In this document: piece after piece, positions 17,328-23,884 of the stretch
Layout of the letters: every line of letters begins with the position of its first letter
Position numbering within the stretch: position 1 is the stretch's first letter
DNA from: Candidatus Enterenecus merdae
Lineage (GTDB): Bacteria > Bacillota > Clostridia > Oscillospirales > Oscillospiraceae
Direction of reading: 5' to 3'
Assembly: GCA_018716385.1 (NCBI GenBank)
Contig: DVJZ01000043.1
Span: 1 to 33,250, forward strand
DNA length: 33,250 nt
The notes under the pieces: generated by a model
Seen by the model: only the letters and a program-made list of their open reading frames with translations
Told to the model about the DNA's origin: nothing
Database searches by the model: none
Position numbers and translations under genes: made by a program

Positions 17328-17367
17328 GCCCGCGTTACACCAGTAACGCGGGCTTTTTATTTTTTCT
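17328..17367 (+). terminator. Strong intrinsic terminator placed directly before a ribosome binding site
   Basis: A perfect 11-bp stem GCCCGCGTTAC/GTAACGCGGGC with a 4-nt loop (17328-17353), followed by TTTTTATTTTTT. This is the best intrinsic terminator in the window. The GGAGG of the next gene begins only 4 nt after it and no promoter is visible between them, so it may be an attenuator controlling that gene. Confidence 0.92.
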
Positions 17368-17383
17368 TCTGGAGGTTTCCCCC

Positions 17384-18070
17384 ATGCTGCTTTTGCTTGG
17401 CGCCACCCTGGCCACCAGCTTTCTGGACAGTCTCAACCCCTCCGCCATCGCCCAGCAACTGCTGTTGCAGGCCATGGTGGAGCGCAAGGGCCACATCCGG
17501 TTCTTCATCGCCGGGGTGGGCCTGGCCAATCTGGCCATGGGCCTGGCGGTGTACTACGGCGTCGCCCTGTGGGCTGCCCGGCTGCTCCAGGCCGTCGCCG
17601 TCTCCCACCCGCTCCCTCTTTCCGCCGCGGCGCTGTGCGCCGGGCTGGCCTGCCTGGCCGCCGGTGGACGCATGATCCTCCGGGCCCGCCGCCCGCAGCG
17701 GGCTGGGGCGGGCGGCGAGGAGGCCAGCCCCAAGCCGCTGGGGGATCGGATCGGCCCAGTTCCCCTGTTCCTGATGGGGGTCGCTTTCTGCGCGGTGGAG
17801 CTGCCCAGCGCTTTCCCCTACTTCACTTTCCTGGCCATGCTCTCCGGGCATCCCCTGGCCTTCCTCCAGGCGCTGTTGCTGCTGGCCGTCTACAACTTTG
17901 TGTACATCCTGCCCCTGATCCTGCTCTACCTGAGCTACCACAGGCTGCGTGGCACGGGGGCAATCCAGCGGCTGGAACAGATGCTGGGCCGGGTCTCCGC
18001 CTACCTGATCCCCGCTGTGGTGGTATGCCTGGGCGCTGCGCTGGCCGGGTGGGGCGCGGCCCTGCTGTAA
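17384..18070 (+). CDS. GAP/LysE-type multi-pass membrane protein (predicted exporter)
   Basis: 228 residues with about six membrane helices. The opening LLLGATLATSFLDSLNPSAIAQQLLLQAM, with its conserved D-x-x-NP signature, and the second half GVAFCAVELPSAFPYFTFLAML with a mirrored Pro/acidic motif, resemble the GAP family (Sap/sulfolipid-addressing) and more distantly LysE/CcdA-type transporters. No CxxC pair is seen in the helices, which argues against a thiol-transferring CcdA. A charged cytoplasmic loop (RARRPQRAGAGGEEAS) splits the two halves. ATG 17384 is 8 nt after TGGAGG. Substrate unknown. The gene sits behind a strong terminator, so its expression probably depends on readthrough. Confidence 0.7.
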   Translation: MLLLLGATLATSFLDSLNPSAIAQQLLLQAMVERKGHIRFFIAGVGLANLAMGLAVYYGVALWAARLLQAVAVSHPLPLSAAALCAGLACLAAGGRMILRARRPQRAGAGGEEASPKPLGDRIGPVPLFLMGVAFCAVELPSAFPYFTFLAMLSGHPLAFLQALLLLAVYNFVYILPLILLYLSYHRLRGTGAIQRLEQMLGRVSAYLIPAVVVCLGAALAGWGAALL

Positions 18071-18096
18071 CCCCCGCTCCCTTGTGCAAAACGGCA

Positions 18097-18125
18097 TTGC
18101 CAAACGGGGGTATTTTGTGTAGAAT
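18097..18125 (+). promoter_or_regulatory. Promoter of the two-component system operon
   Basis: TTGCCA (18097-18102), a 17-bp spacer and TAGAAT (18120-18125). The ~72-nt leader has one 7-bp hairpin GGCCCCG/CGGGGCC (18153-18173) upstream of the GGAGG at 18191-18195. Confidence 0.75.
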
Positions 18126-18203
18126 AGGATCTGAGGTTATCTGTCATCTCCGGGCCCCGCCGTGGCCGGGGCCGGCCATCCTTGGAACCTGGAGGCGAAT
18201 CCT

Positions 18204-18896
18204 GTGCGATTATTAGTGGTCGAGGACGAAAAGGATCTGAACCTTCTGCTCCAGAAGGCCCTGAAGAAAGCCGGCTACACCGTGGACGGCTGCTACGATG
18301 GCGAAGAGGCCCAGCTGCACCTGCTGGGCGCGGAGTACGACGGCATCCTGCTGGATGTGATGATGCCCAAAAAGGACGGCTACACCCTGGTCAAAGAGCT
18401 GCGGGAACAGGGGGTGGACACCCCCGTGCTGTTCCTCACCGCCCGTGACAGCGTCTCCGACCGGGTAAAGGGGCTGGATCTGGGGGCGGACGACTACCTG
18501 GTCAAGCCCTTTGACTTTGACGAGCTGCTGGCCCGCATCCGGGCCATGACCCGCAAGCATGCGGGCAACCGGACCAACCGCTTCACCGTGGGCGACCTGG
18601 CCATGGACGTGGGGCAGCGCAAGGTAACCCGGAGCGGCCAGGAGGTGCCCCTGCTGCCCAAGGAGTTCTCCATCCTGGAGTACCTGTTGCGCAACAAGGA
18701 AAAGGTGCTGTCCCGGGAGCAGATCGAAGACCGCATCTGGAACTACGAGTACTCGGGCAGCTCTAACAACGTGGACGGCTACATGAGCCGGCTGCGCAAA
18801 AAGATTGACGAGGGGCGGTCGCAAAAGCTCATCCACACCATCCGGGGAATTGGCTGGGTCATCCGGGAGCCCTCCGACCAGGGAGGCCCCCGGTGA
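18204..18896 (+). CDS. OmpR/PhoB-family response regulator
   Basis: 230 residues. The receiver domain (1-~115) has the acidic pair VVEDEKD, the phospho-acceptor Asp 51 in ILLDVMMPKKDG, the conserved Thr in VLFLTARDS, and Lys in DYLVKPFDFDELLARI. The C-terminal winged helix (~130-225) shows LAMDVGQRKVTRSGQEVPLLPKEFSILEYLLRN and the recognition region SNNVDGYMSRLRKKID. It is a DNA-binding transcription factor controlled by the downstream kinase. Start: GTG at 18204, 8 nt after GGAGG and beginning the standard VRLLVVEDE; the upstream frame start at 18162 adds a non-homologous 14 residues. GTGA overlap with the kinase. Confidence 0.95.
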   Translation: MRLLVVEDEKDLNLLLQKALKKAGYTVDGCYDGEEAQLHLLGAEYDGILLDVMMPKKDGYTLVKELREQGVDTPVLFLTARDSVSDRVKGLDLGADDYLVKPFDFDELLARIRAMTRKHAGNRTNRFTVGDLAMDVGQRKVTRSGQEVPLLPKEFSILEYLLRNKEKVLSREQIEDRIWNYEYSGSSNNVDGYMSRLRKKIDEGRSQKLIHTIRGIGWVIREPSDQGGPR

Positions 18897-20245
18897 AGGG
18901 GCTGAGCGTCAAGGTCAAAATCACCATCTGGTATGTGCTGCTCATGGTGCTGATGGCCGGGCTCATGCTGAGCTTTCTGGTGCTGGTCAGCGGCTCGGTG
19001 TCCACTCAGACGGCCATGGATCAACTGGATCAGGCGGTGCGGGCCAACCTCACCCAGGTGGACATGGTGGACGGCAGCCTGCAGCTGGGGGAGGACTTCG
19101 TGTTTTCCGACAACGGCGTCTACATCCTGGTTTACAGCCAAAGCGAGTCCCTGCTGGCCGGCCAGGTGCCCGTGTCCTTCACCGCCAGCGAGCCCTTCCA
19201 AAACGGCCTGACCCGCCCGGTGAGCGTGGGGGCCAACCAGTACTATGTGCTGGATTTTTGGGTGCCGCTGAGCTGGGAGAGCGGCGTGTGGCTGCGGGGC
19301 ATCCTGGAGGCCCCGGAAAATCCCCAGCTGCTCACCAACCTCATGCTCATCGCCCTGATCCTCATGCCGCTGCTGATCGTGCTGGCCGCCCTGGGGGGCT
19401 ATCTTATCGCTCACCGGGCCTTCCACCCCCTGGATCAGATCACCTCCACCGCGGCGGCCATCAGCGAGGCCTCCGACCTGTCCCGCCGGGTGGACATCCC
19501 GCGGGGCAACAACGAGTTTACCCGCCTGGCCCGCACCTTCAACCAGATGTTCGCCCGCCTGGAGCGCTCCTTTGACGCCGAACAGCAGTTCACCGCCGAC
19601 GCCTCCCATGAGCTGCGCACCCCCGTGGCCGTCATCAAGAGCGCCTGCGAATATGCCCAGCGGTATGGCGAAAGCCCTGAGGAGCAGCGGGAGACCCTGG
19701 CCATGATCCACCGCCAGGCCGACCGAATGACCGCCCTTATCGGCCAGCTGCTGTCCATCACCCGCCTGGACCAGGGCACCCACATCGCCCACCAGGAGAA
19801 GGTGGACCTTTCCGGGCTGGTCCTGGAGGTCTGCCAGGATCAGCCCTATCCCCAGGACCGGCTATTGGCCCAGGTGGAACCGGGCATCACCGCCCGGGCG
19901 GACCCGGCCCTGCTCACCCGGCTGCTGCAAAACCTCATCGACAACGGCTTTAAGTACGGCAAGGAGGGGGGGCACGTCTGGGTTTCCCTGCGTCAGGAGT
20001 CTGGAGAGATCCAACTCACCGTCCGGGACGACGGCATCGGCATCCCCAAGGACCAACAGGAAAAGGTGTGGCAGCGTTTCTACCAGGTGGACACCGCCCG
20101 CACCGGTGAGAAGGGTGGGGCGGGCCTGGGCTTGTCCATGGTCCAAAAGATCGCCCAGGCCCACGGGGGCACCATGAGCCTGGAGAGCATCCCTGACCTG
20201 GGCAGCACCTTCACCCTCCACCTTCCCCTGTCCCAGCCCGCCTGA
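18893..20245 (+). CDS. Membrane sensor histidine kinase
   Basis: 450 residues. Helix 1 is at ~10-32, an extracytoplasmic sensor of ~110 residues follows without a recognised fold, and helix 2 is at ~148-172. A HAMP linker follows (HRAFHPLDQITSTAAAISEA), then HisKA with the phospho-acceptor His 239 in DASHELRTPVAV. The HATPase domain has the N box LIDNGFKYG, G1 DDGIGIP, the F box WQRFYQVD and G2 GAGLGLSMVQ. GTG start, sharing GTGA with the regulator stop, behind GGGAGG. The orthodox kinase/regulator pair probably monitors the envelope. The PepSY lipoprotein gene follows after 91 nt with its own promoter. Confidence 0.95.
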   Translation: MKGLSVKVKITIWYVLLMVLMAGLMLSFLVLVSGSVSTQTAMDQLDQAVRANLTQVDMVDGSLQLGEDFVFSDNGVYILVYSQSESLLAGQVPVSFTASEPFQNGLTRPVSVGANQYYVLDFWVPLSWESGVWLRGILEAPENPQLLTNLMLIALILMPLLIVLAALGGYLIAHRAFHPLDQITSTAAAISEASDLSRRVDIPRGNNEFTRLARTFNQMFARLERSFDAEQQFTADASHELRTPVAVIKSACEYAQRYGESPEEQRETLAMIHRQADRMTALIGQLLSITRLDQGTHIAHQEKVDLSGLVLEVCQDQPYPQDRLLAQVEPGITARADPALLTRLLQNLIDNGFKYGKEGGHVWVSLRQESGEIQLTVRDDGIGIPKDQQEKVWQRFYQVDTARTGEKGGAGLGLSMVQKIAQAHGGTMSLESIPDLGSTFTLHLPLSQPA

Positions 20246-20262
20246 GCCCCTGTCCGTCCGCT

Positions 20263-20305
20263 TTCCCATCCGTTTCATCCTGGCTTCATGTTGCCCTGGT
20301 AACAT
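20263..20305 (+). promoter_or_regulatory. Activator-type promoter of the PepSY lipoprotein with 11-bp direct repeats
   Basis: Two tandem 11-bp repeats, TTCATCCTGGC (20274-20284) and TTCATGTTGCC (20285-20295), match at 8 of 11 positions. A weaker third copy TTCCCATCCGT (20263-20273) is in the same phase. A TAACAT -10 (20300-20305) follows, with no good -35 at the right distance; the repeats lie where the -35 should be. One-helical-turn repeats over a missing -35 are the usual layout of an OmpR/PhoB-family activator site, and the regulator gene is 1.4 kb upstream. Confidence 0.65.
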
Positions 20306-20336
20306 GGGGCCATCCCCGAAGAAAGGAGCCCTTTCC

Positions 20337-21227
20337 ATGAAATTGACACGCAGATCCATCGCGGCCCTGTGCGCCGCCGCGCTGATCCTCCTGGCCGGCT
20401 GTTCCCAGCCCAGCAGCCAGGCGGAATATATCGGTCTGGATGCGGCCAAGGCCATCGCCTTGGGGGCCGCCGGCGTGCCCGAGTCGGCCGCCGCTTTCTC
20501 CACCACCGGGCTGGACCGGCAAAACGGAACCGATTTCTATGCCATCGACTTCACCGCCAACGGCCAAAGCTACTCCTATGCCATTGACGCGGTCACCGGC
20601 GTCATCATCAACAGCCAGGCCGGCGCCGAGGTCATCGCCAGCCCCGATCCGGCTGCCAGCATGGATCCCGCCGCTGACCCCAGTCAAACCAGCGGCAACG
20701 GCGCAGGCGCTGTGCCCAGCGCGTCCTCCAACACCGCCGCAAGCGCCAACCCCAACACCAGCACCAATACCGGTTCCAACTCTGGCTCGGCCATCACCGC
20801 CGATCAGGCCCGGCAGATCGCTTTGAACCACGCGGGGCTCAGTGCCAGCCAGGTCACCTTCCTGCGCAGCGCCCTGGACTGGGAGAACGGCCGTCAGGTG
20901 TATGATGTGGAGTTTTACAGCACCTCCAACTACACCGAGTACGACTATGAGATTGACGCGTCCACCGGCGCGGTGCTCTCCTACGACTATGACGCGGAGT
21001 ACTATACGCCCCCCAGCACTGGGGCCACTGCCATTACCGCCGACCAGGCCCGGCAGATCGCCCTGGAGCGGGTGCCCGGCGCCACCACCAGCAACATCGT
21101 GGAGTTCGAGGTAGACCGGGACGACGGCCGCCTGGAGTATGAAGGCACCATCTTCTATAACAGCATAGAGTATGAGTTCACCATTGACGGCTACTCCGGG
21201 GCCATCCGGAGCTGGGAGGTGGACTGA
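20337..21227 (+). CDS. Lipoprotein with three PepSY domains
   Basis: 296 residues. It has a lipoprotein signal peptide with lipobox LLAGC (lipidated Cys 22). PepSY 1 (~27-85) has YIGLDAAKAIAL and SYAIDAVTGVI. A low-complexity linker follows (~100-150; Ser, Asn, Thr, Ala rich). PepSY 2 (~152-220) and PepSY 3 (~231-296) both begin AITADQARQIAL and end in a YEIDASTGAV-like hairpin, so they look like a recent duplication. PepSY domains are found in peptidase propeptides and in envelope proteins near two-component systems; a role in inhibiting or sensing extracytoplasmic proteins is likely, not proven. ATG 20337 lies behind AAAGGAG; an in-frame ATG at 20304 is inside the promoter and rejected. Confidence 0.9.
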   Translation: MKLTRRSIAALCAAALILLAGCSQPSSQAEYIGLDAAKAIALGAAGVPESAAAFSTTGLDRQNGTDFYAIDFTANGQSYSYAIDAVTGVIINSQAGAEVIASPDPAASMDPAADPSQTSGNGAGAVPSASSNTAASANPNTSTNTGSNSGSAITADQARQIALNHAGLSASQVTFLRSALDWENGRQVYDVEFYSTSNYTEYDYEIDASTGAVLSYDYDAEYYTPPSTGATAITADQARQIALERVPGATTSNIVEFEVDRDDGRLEYEGTIFYNSIEYEFTIDGYSGAIRSWEVD

Positions 21228-21261
21228 TCCTCTCTTTGCCCGCTCCTGTCCATACAGCAAG

Positions 21262-21297
21262 ACGCGCACTGCCCGGTTGGGCGGTGCGCGTTCCTTT
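21262..21297 (+). terminator. Terminator of the two-component/PepSY unit
   Basis: A 13-bp stem with a single G-T pair (21262-21274 with 21279-21291), GGTT loop, followed by TCCTTT. It begins 34 nt after the PepSY lipoprotein stop codon. Confidence 0.8.
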
Positions 21298-21333
21298 ATG
21301 CCGGTGCTGTGGCCGGGGCACAGTGACGGGAAA

Positions 21334-21366
21334 GGGGTGGGCGGCCCCAGTTGGGCCGCCCACCCC
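21334..21366 (-). terminator. Terminator of the convergent opp operon
   Basis: A perfect 14-bp GC-rich stem (21334-21347 with 21353-21366) with a 5-nt loop. On the minus strand it lies 19 nt after the stop of the small membrane protein gene and is followed by TTTCCC. It could also back up termination from the plus strand, where GTGGATTTTAG follows. Confidence 0.7.
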
Positions 21367-21385
21367 GTGGATTTTAGACTGTCCC

Positions 21386-21667
21386 TTACCGCCAAACGGC
21401 GATGAGCAGCGCGATGAGCAGACCAAAGGCCACCAAGAAGACCGCCGCAATGAGCAGCGCCGCCTTCAGCGCCCCCAGCACATACCAGCGGCGCTCCCGC
21501 CCGGTTATCTCCTCTCCATCCTCCTGCCGGCCCGTTTTCTGCGCCCCCCGGTCCGTACCCGGCCCAGGAGGGCGCCCCGGCATCCACATCCGCTGGGGAA
21601 AGACCCCGCTCATGTCAGCGACGGTGCGCCCGTCGTCATCGTCATAGCCCTTCCGTTTTCTCGCCAT
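21386..21667 (-). CDS. Small membrane protein with a DDDDGRTVADMSG motif, unknown function
   Basis: 93 residues. The N-terminus is basic then acidic (MARKRKGYDDDDGRTVADMS), a Pro/Gly-rich hydrophilic middle follows, and a single strong membrane helix lies at the C-terminus (about residues 67-91), giving a tail-anchored layout. The start codon overlaps the oppF-like stop (TAATG) with no convincing ribosome binding site, so translation is probably coupled to that of the ATPase. I do not recognise a named family, and no enzymatic motif is visible. Being last in the peptide-transporter operon suggests an accessory role, but genes at operon ends are often unrelated. Confidence 0.7.
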   Translation of the reverse strand: MARKRKGYDDDDGRTVADMSGVFPQRMWMPGRPPGPGTDRGAQKTGRQEDGEEITGRERRWYVLGALKAALLIAAVFLVAFGLLIALLIAVWR

Positions 21668-22719
21668 TACTGATCGTACAGGTGGCAGACCACATAGTGG
21701 CCCGGCTCCACCTCCCGCTGAACCGGCTCCTCCTCCACGCACCGCTGAGTGCAATGGGGACAGCGGGTGTGGAACTTGCACCCGGAGGGCGGGTTGGCCG
21801 GGGATGGGATGGAGCCCTCCAACACGATCCGCTCCATGCGCACCGTGGGGTCAGGCACCGGGATGGCGGAGAACAGGGCCTTGGTATAGGGGTGCATGGG
21901 ATTGCGGAAAATATCCTGGGTGCTCCCATACTCCACCAGGTTGCCCAGGTACATCACCCCCACGCTGTCCGAGATGTGCTCCACCACCGACAGGTCGTGG
22001 GAAATGAACAGATAGGTCAGCTTGTACTTCTCCTGCAACTGCTTGAGCAGGTTGATGATCTGCGCCTGGATGGACACGTCCAGGGCGGACACCGGCTCGT
22101 CGCATACCACAAACTCGGGATTGAGGGCCAGCGCCCGGGCGATGCAGATGCGCTGGCGCTGCCCGCCGGAAAACTCGTGGGGATAGCGATCCTTGTGGAA
22201 AGGCTGGAGGCCGCAGTTGTCCATCACCTGGTCGATATAGTCGTTGAACTGCTCCTTGGGCACCAGGTTGTGCTCCCGCACTGCCTCACCGATGATCTCC
22301 CCCACGGGGAGTCGGGGGGACAGGGAGGAAAAGGGGTCCTGGAAGATGATCTGCATCTTGGTGCGCAGGGCGCGCAACTGCTTGGGAGACAGGTCATAGA
22401 CCTCCTGGCCGTTGAAGAGCACCTGGCCCCCGGTCTTCTCCCCAGACAGGCGCAGGATGGCCCGGCCGGTGGTGGTCTTGCCGCAGCCAGACTCCCCCAC
22501 CAGCCCCATGGTGGTGCCCCGCTTTAGGTTGAAGGTGACCCCGTCCACCGCCTTGACCTGGCCCACGGTTTTGGACACCATGCCCCCCTTGATGGGGAAG
22601 TACTTCTTCAGCTGGTTGACCATGAGGATATATTGGGGGTCATACTCCACCGGGGTAAAACCACCGTCCTCAGCAGGGCTCCGGGCCCCGGCCAGCCTGT
22701 CAGTTTTCCGCTCCGGCAT
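21667..22719 (-). CDS. oppF: Oligopeptide ABC transporter ATP-binding protein (OppF-like)
   Basis: 350 residues. After ~35 variable residues comes the ABC domain: Walker A GESGCGKTTT, Q-loop in IIFQDPFSSLSPR, signature FSGGQRQR, Walker B FVVCDEPVSALD, and the switch His in LFISHDLSVV. The C-terminal oligopeptide-transporter extension carries the Cys cluster CKFHTRCPHCTQRC plus a later Cys (VVCHLY), which in Opp/Dpp ATPases is associated with an iron-sulfur site. It pairs with the OppD-like subunit to energise peptide import. ATG 22719 follows GGGGGGAG and overlaps the upstream gene by 20 nt; an earlier in-frame start at 22830 would overlap it by over 130 nt and is rejected. Confidence 0.93.
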   Translation of the reverse strand: MPERKTDRLAGARSPAEDGGFTPVEYDPQYILMVNQLKKYFPIKGGMVSKTVGQVKAVDGVTFNLKRGTTMGLVGESGCGKTTTGRAILRLSGEKTGGQVLFNGQEVYDLSPKQLRALRTKMQIIFQDPFSSLSPRLPVGEIIGEAVREHNLVPKEQFNDYIDQVMDNCGLQPFHKDRYPHEFSGGQRQRICIARALALNPEFVVCDEPVSALDVSIQAQIINLLKQLQEKYKLTYLFISHDLSVVEHISDSVGVMYLGNLVEYGSTQDIFRNPMHPYTKALFSAIPVPDPTVRMERIVLEGSIPSPANPPSGCKFHTRCPHCTQRCVEEEPVQREVEPGHYVVCHLYDQ

Positions 22720-23869
22720 TCTCGCTCCCCCCCTTTCCGTCTCGATAGAGATAGCAGCTGACCGTGTGGGTAGGGGACAGGCGCACCTCGGGAGGATATT
22801 CCCCCTGACAGGCCTCCACGCACCGCTCACACCGATCCTTGAAATAACAATAGTTTGGCATGTTGACCGGGTTTGGCACCTTACCTGGGATGGAGTAAAG
22901 CTTGTCCACCTTTTTGCCCACCACCGGCTTGGAAGCCATCAGCCCAATGGTGTAGGGGTGGCTGGGGTTGGCGAAAATCTCCTCCGCAGTCCCCTTCTCC
23001 ACCACCCGCCCAGCGTACATGACCACCACATAGTCGGCCATCTCCGCGATGACCCCCAGGTCATGGGTGATGAACAGGATGGAGGAGTTGATCCGGTTTT
23101 TCAGGTTGCGCAGCAGGTCCAGCACCTGGGCCTGGATGGTCACGTCCAGGGCGGTGGTGGGCTCATCGGCGATGATCAGCCTGGGGTTGCAGGCCAGGGC
23201 CATGGCGATGACGATGCGCTGGCGCATCCCGCCGGACAGCTCATGGGGGTACATCCGGTAGACCCCCTCGCTGTTGGCGATGCCCACCAGTTCCAGCAGC
23301 TCGATGGTGCGCTTCTTCACATCCTGCCGGTTCTTGCCCTCCCCGTCGTGCAGGGCGATCACCTCGTCCACCTGGTCCCCGATCCGAAAGACCGGATTCA
23401 GGCTGGTCATCGGCTCCTGGAAGATCATGGACACCACGTTGCCCCGGATGCCCTGCATCCGCTCGTTGGGCACCTTGACCACGTCATAGGCCTTGTCCCC
23501 CAGGTTCAGGCGGATCTCCCCCTCCACCACCTGGCCCTGGGGCCGCTGAAGCAGCTGCATCAGGGACAAGCTGGTCACCGATTTGCCGCAGCCCGACTCC
23601 CCCACTACCCCCACGGTCTTGCCAATGGGGATGTCAAAGGTCACACCGTCCACACTCTTGACGGTGCCCGCGTCGGTGAAAAAATAGGTGTGCAGATTGT
23701 CAAACTCCACGGCGTTGTTGGGGTCGCGCATCTGGGTCAGGTACTCCGACTCGGGCACCTTCCTGCGCTTGCGCCGCTTCTCAAAGGCGTTGGTGATCCG
23801 TCGGTTCTCCCGAGAGATGCGCCGGGACTCCTTGGCGGAGAGATAGCCTTCCGCATGTTTTTTTGCCAT
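22700..23869 (-). CDS. oppD: Oligopeptide ABC transporter ATP-binding protein (OppD-like)
   Basis: 389 residues. Walker A GESGCGKSVT, Q-loop IFQEPMTSLNP, signature LSGGMRQR, Walker B LIIADEPTTALD and LFITHDLGVI identify the ABC domain. The C-terminal region has CYFKDRCERCVEAC and a final Cys (VSCYLY), as in the partner. Unusual is a ~50-residue N-terminal extension before the ABC fold: highly charged and Arg/Lys-rich (ESRRISRENRRITNAFEKRRKRRK). The extension is real in terms of translation: ATG 23869 is preceded by AAGGAGG. With OppF it forms the heterodimeric motor on the cytoplasmic side of the OppB/OppC channel. Confidence 0.93.
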   Translation of the reverse strand: MAKKHAEGYLSAKESRRISRENRRITNAFEKRRKRRKVPESEYLTQMRDPNNAVEFDNLHTYFFTDAGTVKSVDGVTFDIPIGKTVGVVGESGCGKSVTSLSLMQLLQRPQGQVVEGEIRLNLGDKAYDVVKVPNERMQGIRGNVVSMIFQEPMTSLNPVFRIGDQVDEVIALHDGEGKNRQDVKKRTIELLELVGIANSEGVYRMYPHELSGGMRQRIVIAMALACNPRLIIADEPTTALDVTIQAQVLDLLRNLKNRINSSILFITHDLGVIAEMADYVVVMYAGRVVEKGTAEEIFANPSHPYTIGLMASKPVVGKKVDKLYSIPGKVPNPVNMPNYCYFKDRCERCVEACQGEYPPEVRLSPTHTVSCYLYRDGKGGSENAGAEN

Positions 23870-23884
23870 ATGCGCGTTGCCTCC

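Noticed and set aside
17384-18070. CcdA-type cytochrome c biogenesis thiol transporter
   Set aside because: General size and helix number fit, but the pair of membrane Cys residues is absent; the D-x-x-NP motif better fits GAP/LysE-type proteins.
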